A stretch of 64,000 bases of DNA from Owenia fusiformis. Its lineage: Eukaryota; Annelida; Polychaeta; Sabellida; Oweniidae. Below are positions 31,001 through 41,959 of this stretch, piece after piece. The position numbers were made by a program, and so were the translations under genes. Numbering within the stretch: position 1 is the stretch's first letter; each line of letters starts with the position of its first letter. The notes below the pieces were generated by a model. It had not been told where the DNA came from. It did no database searches and saw nothing but the letters and a program-made list of their open reading frames with translations. The DNA lies in NCBI GenBank assembly GCA_903813345.2, contig CAIIXF020000007.1, positions 38,982,671 through 39,046,670 of the forward strand, in the 5' to 3' direction.

Positions 31001-33503
31001 TATTTTAGGATGTTGCCTAATTTGGGGTACAACAACGCTTTGTATGGTTATGATAGTAAACCTGAGATATTAGGAAACATTCCAATTCTCCAGACTCCAG
31101 TTGCATCTCATAGAGTGTCAAATATGTCTCTACAGGGACGATATATTGGAGATGAACAGGTGTATGAGTCAGCTGCAACTGTAAAGGTAATAATTGCAAA
31201 ATAATGTTTAAATTAGTAATAATGCAAAGTACAGATATCTATAAGCGTAGGATAGATGTTCATATTTATATCATGGCTGCAAAGATATTTTGAAAGAATC
31301 GAAACCATCGATTACCATTCGACTGTTACAAAAGTCCTATTCAGTGGTTTCGATTTATTTCGATACTGCACAACGATTTTTCAAATATTCATTTTCGGGT
31401 CTCGTTCTTATGGCTCAGAGGTCAAAAGTATCAAATATATCGACTCGTGGATATCAGTATTCTCATTCATTGGCGATCGCTGTGGTCACTCGTGAAGATA
31501 TCAATATCACTCACGTATATAAATCATATTTTTCAAAACCAAAATATATTCCTAAAACATTACATTTCCTTTTATATAGAATATTGTATTATCATTGTAT
31601 TGCATTAACTATTTATCACATATTCAGGATTGGTACTCTGATACCGATAGTCAAAAAGATCTAATGGATCAATATGGATCGCGTCCTCTTGGTTTCCAAG
31701 GTAAAAATCCCCCCTCTCAGTCTTTCTACGGGATGTATGATAATGATATATATGACAGTTCGCCAATGCCTGGACTGAACCAAGAACAGGTAAGTTATGT
31801 GTTGTCGAATAATGCTTGATATAGAACTAAATGTAACTGGATGAGTGTGTAAAAATATTGTACACATTCATTCAGTTACAATTAGTTTAGACATCCGCAA
31901 TATACTAGCAACAAGTGCACTTGAAGAATCCGTATACTTTTCCTTATGATCGAAAAGGAAATGTTAAAGTATGAATATCAAATGCTTGTTATGTATAAGT
32001 AACAAACTTATTAAGTTTCATAAAAAATGATTATACCAATAGTTCAAGCGATTTATTTTTACGATTTTAGTTAAAGATGCATTATACCATAGGTTTCTCG
32101 CCCAAATGATGTTCCTTTGTTATTGCTTATATAATATTTCACATACCATGGATATATCTTGAGAATAACTTATGTGTATATTATTGCCGAAATATCGAAA
32201 TAATCAACAGAACAACCAAGTGTCTTCCCATTTCGCCCCTTCCCACTTTGCCCCTTCCCATTTGGCCCCTCATTTATTCCCATTTGGCCCCTTCCCATTT
32301 CGCCCCTACCCATTTTGCCCCTTCCCATTTTGCCCCTATCCCAAATTGCCCCTTTCCCATTTCGCCCCTCTTCCATTTCGCCACTGTCCCATTATGTCCC
32401 CTTCCCATTTCGCCCCTTCCCATTTCGCCCCTTCCAAAGTGGCCCCTTCCCATTTCGCCCCTCATTTATTCCCATTTCGCCCCTTCGCAATTGGTCCCTT
32501 TCCCATTTCGCCCCTCGTTCATTCCTATTTCGCCCCTTCCTATTTCGCCCCTCATTTATTCCCATTTCGCCCATTCCCATTTTGGCGAAATTGGAAAGGG
32601 GCAAAATGGGACTATGAGGGCCAACAATGGAAGGGGCAAAATTGGAAAGGAGTGAAATGGGAAGGGGCGAAATGGAGAAGGGGCGACGTGGGAAGGGGCG
32701 AAATGGGACGGGGCGATAAGGGAAAGGGGCGATATGGGAAGGGGGCAACACGGGAAAGGGGTGAACTGGCAAAGGGGCAAAATGGGAAAGGGGCGAAATG
32801 GGAAAGGGGCCTATTGGGAAGGGGCGAAATGGGAATAAATGAGGGGCGAAATGGGAAGGGGCGAAACGGGAAGGGGCGAAATGGGAATAAACCGAACAAC
32901 CAACCTCCAGAATTAAACACAATCGATTCCTCGGCTAGCGAGTGGAATCCCTGGTGATTCACAGGAAACGCGCCATGAACCAAGCAGCCAATCAGGTTCA
33001 TGATAAACAGATTCAACGACCAATCAGATAAACGGGCGATTTTCCCGGTATATTTAAACATCAGATAGAATTAATTTCCGTGAAAATAATTAGATCGGTC
33101 AGCACAATCGCAAAATTAACACTGAAAGCGGGGGATTTGAGACTTCTTCTTTGGTAAGTAGATGGTTGAATATGTGGTTAAGCTCAATATGCAAAAAGGT
33201 CCAGAGGGGTCTTGATTGTGCTATTCTATGGTATAGAGCCTCTTTAATCATGCAGTCTCAGATTATGGTCCCGGGGATTCCCCTCTGGGGTGCCCTAATG
33301 TCAAAAGTTTGCCGGCTACACAACAATATATACGCGACCTTCAGATCCATTGGCTGCCATACAAATGCTTTGCTTGGTATGTTATACCAATAAATTTATA
33401 TTTAACATAATTGCAGATATTGATCAGTCGACCAACGATACGGAAAACGCTAACATATCCAAGCCACGTGTTGCAGGGAAATAATAGGTCTAATATACAC
33501 TAG
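22002..33503 (+). CDS. Gene B: trefoil, Thr-rich stalk, single-pass membrane protein (406 residues)
   Basis: Coding exons: 22002-22053, 24158-24217, 24357-24518, 29715-29741, 29920-30412, 31009-31186, 31628-31789, 33417-33503. Joined length is 1,221 nt including the stop, one open frame. Order: signal peptide from two exons (hydrophobic core PLLVIMSGIVGIALI, likely cleavage after QQVSS), one trefoil domain, a nine-residue linker exon, a Thr/Ala-rich stalk of about 110 residues, the juxtamembrane motif IFNNWCPHRQTFFAV, a transmembrane helix, a basic stop (CRRRDGK), and a Tyr-rich tail. It is inferred to be a mucin-like surface protein with signalling capacity. It lacks gene A's extra trefoils, N-glycan repeats, SEA-like and Cys-rich parts. 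The intron after the trefoil exon is filled by a satellite built from that exon's own end. Confidence 0.88.
22054..24157. other. Gene B intron 1, with two small palindromes
   Basis: Contains a compact palindromic element at 22396-22490 (centre GGATATTGGGATAATCCCAA). A GC-rich hairpin lies near 23550-23615 (GCGGGCAGAT...ATCTGCCCGC, third copy nearby), with a poly-C run at about 23092. The open frame at 23414-23710 over the hairpin is not recognised. Confidence 0.5.
24158..24217 (+). CDS. Gene B exon 2: end of signal peptide
   Basis: A 60-nt class 1-1 exon (acceptor gttgtag, donor A|GTAAGT) encoding IVGIALIQQVSSQTFCEPV. The matching gene C exon reads FAGLALIQEVTSEGSTCEPV. CEPV gives an unpaired Cys just before the trefoil in both. 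Confidence 0.85.
24357..24518 (+). CDS. Gene B exon 3: trefoil domain
   Basis: A 162-nt class 1-1 exon (acceptor tttcag, donor TTAG|GTTGTA). The trefoil cysteines are in RTCTF, SDCG, EMCE, the pair ECCW, and VPWCYC (one extra Cys). The donor GTTGTA is weak; the gene C donor (GTTGTG) is equally so. The last 51 bases of this exon plus 22 intron bases are the founder unit of the downstream array. Confidence 0.9.
24541..29576. repeat. Exon-derived intronic satellite, 73-bp unit, 69 copies
   Basis: Starting from the founder (24468-24540), the string ATAAGACTGT recurs at exact 73-bp steps from 24541 to 29505, with no length change seen. Each unit holds the last 51 bases of the trefoil exon, the splice donor and 22 intron bases. 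Because 73 is not divisible by 3 and each unit contains TGA, the array does not code. Most units have TTC where the exon has TAC (PWCYC). Variants (GTGCGCC, GACTGTTCCT, GCTATGAAT) mark a 1,095-bp higher-order repeat. Confidence 0.97.
29715..29741 (+). CDS. Gene B exon 4: short linker
   Basis: A 27-nt class 1-1 exon (acceptor tttacag, donor G|GTATGT) encoding IITPDPMT. Gene C has a 27-nt exon at the same place, EITSAVPTA. Good support by paralogy despite the size. Confidence 0.75.
29920..30412 (+). CDS. Gene B exon 5: Thr-rich stalk, juxtamembrane motif, transmembrane helix
   Basis: Acceptor gtgacag, donor AC|GTACGT, phase 1 in and phase 2 out. A Thr/Ser/Ala-rich stalk with almost no hydrophobic residues is followed by CVEPEFIVIFNNWCPHRQ, the helix TFFAVTVAIVLILVLAILML, CVCLVC and RRR. 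In gene C the block from KCVEPE to TFFAV is identical. Cysteines in CVCLVC are candidate palmitoylation sites. Confidence 0.9.
31009..31186 (+). CDS. Gene B exon 6: cytoplasmic tail with Tyr motifs
   Basis: Acceptor attttag, donor AAG|GTAATA. Encodes LGYNNALYGYD, SLQGRYIGDEQVYES and neighbouring residues. The gene C exon keeps LGYNNALYDY and SLQGRYMGNEQVYGSA. YNN fits the Y-x-N pattern bound by GRB2-type SH2 domains when phosphorylated; that role is inference. Confidence 0.85.
31435..31535. mobile_element. Partial palindromic element of the 14.5 kb family
   Basis: CTCGTGGATATCAGTATTCT and TCACTCGTGAAGATATCAAT resemble the CGAGTGAGCG core and flanking GATATCAATATCA of the 15.1 kb element. Intronic in gene B. 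Confidence 0.4.
31628..31789 (+). CDS. Gene B exon 7: cytoplasmic tail
   Basis: 54 codons, phase 0 both ends (acceptor tattcag, donor CAG|GTAAGT). Encodes DQYGSRPLGFQ and SFYGMYDNDIYDSSPMPGLN. The gene C counterpart keeps YGSRPLGFQ and GMYDNDIYDSSPM exactly. Confidence 0.88.
32226..32891. repeat. Inverted minisatellite of a 15-16 bp unit
   Basis: The left arm (to about 32585) is a run of CCCATTTCGCCCCTT-type units, nearly all pyrimidine on the + strand. The right arm repeats the inverse, GGGGCGAAATGGGAA. Together they form a GC-rich hairpin of over 600 bp within the last intron of gene B. Apparent ORFs on both strands are repeat artefacts. Confidence 0.92.
33417..33503 (+). CDS. Gene B last coding exon
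   Basis: Acceptor aattgcag, phase 0, 28 codons then TAG. Contains RPTIRKTLTYPSHVL, matching the C-terminus of gene A (RPHIYKSTTYPTHVL), which identifies it despite the long intron. Gene B runs eight residues longer (QGNNRSNIH after HVL). Confidence 0.8.
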   Translation: MLISRPTIRKTLTYPSHVLQGNNRSNIH

Positions 33504-34025
33504 GAGGGTCGAAGATGAATTAGCTTCCCAAACAATCACAAGCAAGTAATGCACAAACAAAACTCAACATGAAGTAAATACGAATGTAAACTGATGTACA
33601 AGGCCGGTCTTGGGAAAGGAATGGAACGTTATGCTATGAGTAGCCTAGGAGAATACATAGTATGACACAATTACGATGTAAAATATATACGTTTGAATAT
33701 GTACCCGGTGTATTTGTATAAAACCAGTATATAAAACAAAGCAATATGTTGAATTTCCTCATTGCTCAAAAAACTTTAAATACAACTTTTTCTGAGAATC
33801 AAGAAAAAGCATTAGAAATACAAAGTACCCATGAATGGTTCATAGAGCAGCAAGCTTCAAGATTCACGCTGCAGTTATCTAGAACCGTGGAGCATTAATT
33901 GAGCGCATCATCCATAAATCAGGCATGTCTGTTTATGCCATGTAGCTTATAAAGGATTTAAGGCAGAGTGACCTTTATGATTCTAACAAAAACTTTAGAC
34001 CTTCTTCTAAAACACGTAATAATAT
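33504..34025. other. Gene B 3' flank, nothing recognised
   Basis: Presumed 3' UTR and intergenic DNA. No clear AATAAA signal was seen near the stop. Confidence 0.35.
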
Positions 34026-34240
34026 TACTACCGGTGTAAAAGGGTAGGTGGTCCTATGAAATTATGGTCCTATTTCCATTGATTTATATGGTGACCTAAA
34101 TACTACTCTTTCCCTTATTATCTTATACACAATCAGGGCCAGTAAGGGCCGATTAGAAAGGGGACCATAATCCCCAGGGGACCATAATCCCCAGGGGACC
34201 ATAATCCCCAGGGGACCATAATTTCTTTCACACCGGTAAT
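34026..34240. mobile_element. Short MITE with internal 18-bp tandem repeat
   Basis: The ends TACCGGTGTAAAAG and TTTCACACCGGTAA are inverted, each next to an inverted AAATTATGGTCC / GGACCATAATTT. Between them GGGGACCATAATCCCCA is repeated about four times (34155-34220). Possible gene fragments are absent. Confidence 0.6.
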
Positions 34241-34492
34241 AAGTGAGATAAAGCTGGTTGCAAGGGTTCACATTTCGGACCGACCCGGAGGTCTGCACTT
34301 CCGAATAAAAGCAAAATTATAATTGACTTTACATCATTTGACAACCCGGAAAATGACCTGATATTCTCCAAGTTATCATTCTGTGTTTCATCAAAATCCA
34401 AGACGACCGCTGCAAGCATCTCATACTCTACCACAGCGATAACTGTAGCCGATAGATGTAACTGTATAGGCTTGTATAACCAAGGGTTTCGT

Positions 34493-35334
34493 TAAAGGCC
34501 CCATGTAAAGTTTAAACCACTTTGGCTTATATTGTAGTCTTACCCAATGTTATCAAAGTGTGATATGTGAAATTTTTTTTTTTAATTTCAAAAAGTGGTT
34601 TTTGATAGACTTTTTGTTCCAAAATTTGTGAATTTATTTAAAACCAACTTTTAGAAGTCACTCATATCTTCTAATTAACCACAATTCATACCAATGCATA
34701 GCATTCATCCTCCCATGTTTTTTGCCAAAAAAAATTAAGAAAATCGGTTGATAAACAAGCGAGAAATGAACTTATCAGTGCATGAAAATGGTTCTGAGAA
34801 AAATGCATTTCAAAATTTTAGTTCTCATAGAAACCGATGGTACAATGATATCTAAAACATAGTTTATTCTTCCTTTTAACCTGGTTAGACAATCAACATT
34901 GGTTTTTTATGAAAGTCTCGCATATTAAGAAAAGATTGACATTGAAAAAAAAATTCAATTTTTTCAAAAAGTTTTTGGTTACCTTAGTGACATCACTAAT
35001 GTTTCAAAATATTTTTGATGAGCTAAAACATTGAAGTGGCCCATTAAATATGACATTTTATTATTGAAATAGTGTGTCTTTTGTTCAATCTTTGCATTGG
35101 TGTTAAAAATATAATCTTTTTTGAAATGCATTAAGAAATATTTGATGATTAAGAAATTTTAATTTCTTTTGAAAAATGGCGGGAGATTTAATTATTTGAG
35201 AAATGAACTGCTCACAACTTTTTTTTCAAAATTTATTTTTTTGTTCAAAAATCTCTAAAATCACTTTTTAAGTCCTGACAAATAGTAAATGAATGATAAA
35301 AAAATATTTTCAAACTTTAGACGGGGACTTTAAG
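34493..35334. mobile_element. Foldback element, about 840 bp
   Basis: The left end AAAGGCCCCATGTAAAGTTT is matched inverted by AAACTTTAGACGGGGACTTT at the right end. The interior is A/T-rich with poly-T and poly-A stretches and no ORF. The copy is diverged. Confidence 0.5.
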
Positions 35335-36149
35335 AAACCATCTTACATCTATCAACAGTTTCAAGTACCTGGTCTCCTAACTTAAGCTTAAAGTTACTTC
35401 TATGGATGTATAGTAACCAAGAATAAAAACTATCATGTATCGATTTTTGATGGTACTTATACAATGCCTGGATTGTGATGGCACAATCACGTTGCATCAA
35501 TGGGGATTTATTAAACTAAGATTAATTTGCCTAATGTGTTGGCGTATTTGTGGTGAAAATAAATAAGTTATATCATCAATTGAACGCATCCAACAAATAG
35601 TTGCATTTACAATATTTATGTAAATACACAAAATACCATTTATCAAAATCTATGCTAATGTTCATTAATACGCTGATAAGCATTTACGGCTCATCATTAT
35701 TAACGCATAGCTGATCAGATTACAAGTTGGTCATAGTAATGGTATACTACACAGTCGTAAGAATATGAAGATTTGAAATAGTGTCAGAGACTTGGGGAGA
35801 CTTGTTGAACATTTTTAAATTTCATTTCTGAAAACGGCCACACACCGACTATCAACATGATTCTACGAATTACGATGACAAAAAAGATTTGAGGAATGAT
35901 ATATGCACGGAACTTATCTTTATCAGCTTTATAAAAAGTAAGTAGTTTACCATTTTACTAATCTTCACAATTTAAACTATAAAAAGTCGATTGCAGTTTA
36001 TTATTCTTTTCATGAAACTTGGAATCTGGAGTCTATTGTTTTTGCCTGTTTTCTTCTTCTTCTTCCTCTCGGAAAGATTTCTCGCTAACTAGAAGAGCTT
36101 ACTTTGATCTGCTTACATGTCAAACATAGCTCAATAACCTAGTTTCTAG
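35335..36149. other. Intergenic DNA, nothing recognised
   Basis: A+T-rich DNA without a supported gene or repeat structure. Confidence 0.35.
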
Positions 36150-37250
36150 GAAATTAAGTCAACTTTTTATCTAGGTCAAAGGTCAAGATCTAGGTCAAAT
36201 CTTACATTTTCAACATTTTTCGTTTTATTTTCGTCAATATTCTTCGTACCTCCTTCATCTTTTTTCAGCATGTACCTTAGAAAAAGCGAAATCGAGAATA
36301 TGCCATCAGGTTTTTGATTACTCTTACCGATTTTGAGATATGGCGTCCAGAATGTAGGTCAAAACAACAAGTTCTCCAAATTGAACGTATGAGTTAGGGG
36401 TAACACTTTCTCAGGAATCCGAATCTGCAAATCAAATTTGGATTCATCTTCCGGTTTGGAAGTGATGGCGTTTTGAAGTCTCAAAAATTGCTATTTTGGT
36501 ATTCAATGTTAAGTCAATGAGGCTGGAAAAGTATGCATTTTGAAACATAATGAAAGCCTACGACAAAAGTGGACCTCAACATTTACTTTGTCTCAACATT
36601 TGAACATTAAAAGGCCTAGGTCAAAATATAGGTCAAATTTTAATTTTTTCAGGAATCAGAATCTGCAAACAAAATTTCGATCCGACTTCCGGTTCGGCTT
36701 AAAAATAAAAGGTTCTCCAAATTTAACATGTGGGTTGTGAAATAATGGGAGAATTTTCTCAGAAATCCGAATCTGCAAACTGAATTTCGATCCGACTTCC
36801 GGTTCGGAAGATATGGCATTTCGAAATCTCACTATTTGCTAAATATGGTGCCCAATGTCAATGGGACCAAAGAATTTTTTGAAGTGTAAAAAACGAGTAC
36901 AGCTAAACATAATGAAAGCTTATAAAAGAAGGGGATCTCAAAAGCTACTTTGCTTCAGAACTTGGACACCAATATGCCTAGGTCAAAATCTAGATTAGAA
37001 TTATAGTTTTCTTTATTTTCGCGATTCTGACACTACACATTAATTATATTTTCGACATTTGGTATACAGATAGCAAAGAGTATGCATATAGCGGAAGCTT
37101 TTTGCCGTCAGAAAGTATGTTGACCCATTTTAGAGATACGGTGTAGGTCAAAACAAAGAATTCTCCAAATTTAACGTGTGAGTTATGAAGTAAGCGTAGA
37201 ATTTTATCAGACGTCTGAATCTGAAGTCAGAAATGAGATCTGACTTCCTG
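36150..37250. repeat. Imperfect direct repeats of about 250-300 bp
   Basis: Three to four copies contain TCCGAATCTGCAAA, TTTCGATCCGACTTCCGGTT, AAGTTCTCCAAATT and CCTAGGTCAAAAT in the same order. Diverged and non-coding. Confidence 0.6.
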
Positions 37251-37358
37251 TTAAGATTCGATGACGCCAGCTTAAAAAGTCTGAAATCTGGATTCTTAAA
37301 TTAAACTTGTTCAATTTATATGTCTAGTTTTTCATATATTCGCGTCGTTTATACTAAC

Positions 37359-38813
37359 CGGTGACACAGTACCCAATACTACTCAACATAAATCGTTCCG
37401 GACTTGATTTTCACAACCGTTTGGACTCCGATCTATGGAAAAGTGTAGAGGTAGGTTTGTAAATCTGGTTATAAAATTGCTTTCACTTGACTTTATGTAA
37501 ATATTTGGATTTAAATAACTTACCATATATCCTAACTTCAGGCACCCGCAAATGCATTATTTGTACGAACCGTTTGCTATAGTCTTGTTATTTCGGAAGT
37601 GAACGCTTTTGTCAGTGTTTTCATCTATTTTGCCTGAAAATCACTAGCCTGTCTTGTATTCAATGTATACACCGATTCATATTGAAAGTAGCCATATTGT
37701 GTACGAAAATCACGATTTAAAAAGTTTAAATAAGTAGCAATTGTCGAAAGATTCTGTTTTCGATTTAACCATTTAGACATGACCAAAATATTCCAGTTAA
37801 GATGTTGACTTGTTATTGGAACGATTCTGACTTATGGAGCACATTGAGGTTTAACCATTTGGAGGTGTGGAACAGCTCCATAAAAATGATATATTTCCAA
37901 CAAATCATCACAGTGGATGAGGACAGTGAACGAAGTTGTCTGAGTGATACTATCTAAATGATTACGTATCATTAATTAAACCGGCGACAGTTTTGAAAAT
38001 AATTTTTCGCCTCCTGTGTTATTTCAATGGGAGGGTTCTTTGAAAAACAATTTTGACTTTAAAGCCCTATAACTTTGTTGAACCTGCAGAAACATATCAT
38101 TTTTTGTTAAATAAAGTTAGCAAATTCAATTGCCTGCCTAACTCGTATTTTTTGCAAGGACTCGGATGAATGGATATTCTGTTATATGACTTGCGGCAAA
38201 CCTACCATTTCCCATTGGGTAACATGGGAATGTCGATTTTCAAAAATTCATCAAATTTATCATTAAATTTTGACTTATTGTAATTGAGGAAAAAAATTGA
38301 GAAAATTTTGAGGTATTGGAAATAAAGTCAAATTACGTTTCCATCAAATATTATAAATATTTTCATCGTAGGTTAAGTTTTTTTTTTAATTCAAAGGTAG
38401 AGAGGCTTTAACACGTAGTGCAATGGGTGAGCTAAGGTTGCCAAATATATGGAGGGTAGTGTAAGGTATAAATACCATTACAAGAGAATTCAAAATCGTA
38501 ATTTTCATCATGTCGAAATCGTTAAGTGTACAAGACAAGTCCGTGTCAGAATAATGTCGTTAACTCCACTTTTTACATTTCGGTCATTTATGGCAAGTTG
38601 AAGGTACAGGTACTTAAAATATTATTACGATATTTAATGTAGTGAATACTATTCCACGTTAAAAATGATTTTTTGTAACGATTTTTGAACGTCTTCTTTG
38701 AGCCATTCTGATGAATGTCTCATCTCATTCCCCTACGAAATGAGTCCAAATGGTTATAAAAAACAAGTCCGGAACGATTTACATTGGGTAGTTATGATCA
38801 CCGTGGGTGAGCA
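37359..38813. mobile_element. Foldback element with about 60-bp inverted ends, hosting a second MITE
   Basis: The left end (near 37359-37430) includes AAATCGTTCCGGACTTGATT and GTTTGGACTC. The right end carries the inverse GAGTCCAAATGG and ACAAGTCCGGAACGATTT. Inside, 37983-38455 is a truncated relative of the 56549-57428 element (shared TTTCGCCTCCTGTGTTATTT and GGCTTTAACACGTAGT). Confidence 0.6.
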
Positions 38814-38869
38814 CGTTAAACGCAAGTGTTTAATTTGCTAAATGTTATGTGTTACCCCTTAAATCTATA

Positions 38870-39570
38870 AATTTTTCATGAGTGTTATTTTAAAAGAAGA
38901 TAAGATATCGATAACTTTAATGCAAATTCGATCTAAGCAACTGGCATTACGTTCAATGATCCTGAAGTTTAGGTGAACATATGACGACAATACATGGATT
39001 ACATGATATAACATCAGAAATCAATTCAACCATTTTGTTTATGAATCTTGTTAGATTTTATGTAAGTACATGTTAATTTATAATATCATCATCGAATAAT
39101 ATCCAGAAGTAAATGCCGAATAAGAATTGAAAACATTCTACAAACAAAATGATTAAATCGACAGTATGGATCTGTTTGCTCTATATAATAATATTCTTTA
39201 CAATATTGACGACTTATTTGTTTTATAATAATGAATTTACTGTTATATATACAAATAATAGTCTAACATATCCTTGAACACTATGTTATTGAAATAGCGA
39301 GACATTTGTTTGGCGTATCCATTTTTATAATGGTTACACTATTAAACAGTGTGTAGAGTATACCTGTCTGAATTGGGAGGTTTCAAACATTAACATTTCA
39401 ATGCAACTTTTTTCAAAATACACTCGATCTCAACAATCCCATGACAACTAGTCCCATGACAACTAACATGGGCATTCGGTGGATACACTATTTGGCAAGG
39501 AAAGACGCAATGCACTTTAGAACCCGAATCTTTGTATTGGGTTTCATTTTTTGATCTTATAACATCTGCA
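38870..39570. repeat. Dispersed repeat copy 2
   Basis: Diverged relative of 16400-17000, with the segments in the same order, including TACCTGTCTGAATTGGGAGG and GGCAAGGAAAGACGCAA. As in copy 1, a tandem array begins just downstream. Confidence 0.5.
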
Positions 39571-39639
39571 CGCATTGGCACCTTTGAAAAGCATTATAAG
39601 AAGTACAGGGATTAAAATAAATGTTTCAAGTCAAAACAT

Positions 39640-40610
39640 GTACCCGTTCCACTGGAAAAAAGGGTTACAAGGACTACAAGTATTCAAATTAAGTTTCGAT
39701 AAGACAAAATATATCCGAACTTCAGTGGCAAAAAGGGTTACAAGAACCACAAGTATTCAAATTTAGTTTCGATAAGACAAAATATATCCGAACTTCAGTG
39801 GCAAAAAGGGTTACAAGAACTACAAGCATTCAACTTAAGTTTCGATACGACAAAACATGTCCCCGTTTCACTGGCAAAAAGGGTTACAAGGACTACAAGT
39901 ATTCAAATTAAGTTTCGATAAGACAAAATATATCCGAACTTCAGTGGCAAAAAGGGTTACAAGAACTACAAGCATTCAACTTAAGTTTCGATACGACAAA
40001 ACATGTCCCCGTTTCACTGGCAAAAAGGGTTACAAGAACCACAAGTATTCAAATTAAGTTTCGATAAGACAAAATATATCCGAACTTCAGTGGCAAAAAG
40101 GGTTACAAGGACTACAAGCATCCAACTTAAGTTTCGATACGACAAAACATGTCCCCGTTTTACTGGCAAAAAGGGTTACAAGGACTACAAGTATTCAAAT
40201 TAAGTTTCGATAAGACAAAATATATCCGAACTTCAGTGGCAAAAAGGGTTACAAGAACCACAAGTATTCAAATTTAGTTTCGATAAGACAAAATATATCC
40301 CAACTTCAGTGGCAAAGAGGGTTACAAGAACTACAAGCATTCAAATTAAGTTTCGATACGACAAAACATGTCCCCGTTTCACTGGCAAAAAGGGTTACAA
40401 GAACTACAAGTATTCAAATTAGTTTCGATCAGACAAAATATATCCCAACTTAACTTGATTACTTGTATTTCTTGTAACCCTTTTTGCCAGTGAAGTTGTG
40501 ATATGTTTTGTCTTATCGACTACTTAATTTGAATAATTAGTAGTTATTGTAACCATTTTTGCCAGTGAAGTTGGGATATATTTTGTCTTTTCGAAACTTA
40601 ATAGCATTCA
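39640..40610. repeat. 73-bp minisatellite, 11 direct units then inverted copies
   Basis: AGGGTTACAAG recurs at exact 73-bp steps from 39661 to 40391. Two sub-types alternate (one with ATATATCCGAACTTCAGTGG, one with ACATGTCCCCGTTTCACTGG). From about 40445, two units appear inverted (CTTGTAACCCTTTTTGCCAG), closing a foldback. The unit is unrelated to the gene B 73-bp repeat; the equal length looks like chance. Confidence 0.88.
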
Positions 40611-40950
40611 CTTAGGATATAAACTTGCATTAGCCCAGACACCATTTTCTATGCCCCGGTCTCCTTTATCGGCATGTTTGCATAATCCCTGTCATCAACC
40701 TATTATATAGAGCTCGTCTTATCACAGATATACATGTAGGCTAAGGTTCATTGCAATATTTTATTCGATATCATATTGTCAATGTATTTTAATCTGTGGA
40801 TTTTTAATCTATGATGGCCCAAAAAGGAATGAATCTGAACGCCATAATTCACATAGTTTATCTGTGAGATCACCACTTAAAATAATCAAGAATCATGAAT
40901 TAACTAAGTTAAATATATCATCATCAATTATGACCGTCGAGTCACTCATT

Positions 40951-41716
40951 AGAGAGGTTAAGCTACACGTTCAAATGCACACCCTGAACCTTAACGCGTA
41001 AGTTCACGCTCAAGTACACGTTAAAGGAACTTTTCTGTTAAGCTTCACGTCTGAAACCATGTCAGTGGACGTGGATGTATATTTATGTGGTGACTGTGTC
41101 TAAGGGTCATGGCTTTATGGTGTAATGGTTAGCACTTAGGGCTCGTGTCCGTAAGGCATTTGTTTTAAATCTAGTCGCTTGAATACATTTTTGTTTTTTA
41201 TTTGCGGACGTAATACAAAAATGCCTTGTTCGCAAATCAAATGTAGTGATAAGGCAATAGTATGCCTTATAGTTGTCATTTAATTTCATTTCGTTTAGTA
41301 AACATACTATACTAAGCCCCAGATATTAAACTGTCCCTGTCTATGTATATTATACGAAATGAAACATAACTATAACATTTGAAGTTGTCATTTATCCATT
41401 AAAATGTATTCTTATTTCATATTAAGGATTGGGGTTTACCAATATAACAAGCAAGATTATCTGTATCGTGTAATCGCTCACTAACATGCAAAAACCTGTA
41501 ACTTCCACGTTTACCTGTAGAAAGTAGACTAATCTGACGTCATTTTCCTGAGCGCGCATAGAAATTCATGCTTTGTTGAATACGCGTCTGTTAATTGCAC
41601 CTATCTGTAAACTTCACGCGGGCCCACAGAAAATAAACAAATCTAACGTCATCTATCCGCGCGTGCATTGAAGTTCACGTTCACGTTTTGTTAAATACGT
41701 GTAGCTTAACCTCCCT
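40951..41716. mobile_element. Foldback element with AGGTTAAGCTACACG ends
   Basis: The left end AGAGAGGTTAAGCTACACGT and the right end ACGTGTAGCTTAACCTCCCT are inverted. The inner flanks also resemble each other (TTCACGCTCAAG, GAAGTTCACGTTCACG). A tRNA-like segment lies inside. Confidence 0.65.
41110..41185 (+). other. Degenerate tRNA-like sequence (SINE head or tRNA relic)
   Basis: TATGGTGTAATGGTTAGCAC matches the D-arm/box A of many tRNAs. About 40 bp on, GTTTTAAATCTAGTC is a poor box B. No clean cloverleaf, so not called a functional tRNA. Confidence 0.3.
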
Positions 41717-41959
41717 ATTCATCCACATGAGTTACTTGAACCTGTCTCCTCATAAATATGTAATCTAAACGTTGCACGATTCAAGTAAGCTTCCTGCAAG
41801 TACATATAAGTGCGTTTGGTACGTGAGACACAATAAGGCATTAGATGATAACTAGGAAAGCTAGAGAGCATCAACGCCAAGACGTAGCAAATCACATCGA
41901 ATCACATTAAAAGCAATTTATAAATCAAAAGGTCACTAGGCGATACTAATTTAGAACCT

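Noticed and set aside
32172-33061. Several long frames of Pro/Phe- or Gly/Lys-rich repeats on both strands
   Set aside because: All lie in the inverted 15-16 bp minisatellite and mirror one another.
39640-40440. Link between the two 73-bp arrays (24.5 and 39.6 kb)
   Set aside because: The unit sequences show no similarity; equal length seems coincidental.
41110-41185. Functional tRNA gene
   Set aside because: Only the D-arm region is convincing; the T-arm is degenerate and no acceptor stem forms.
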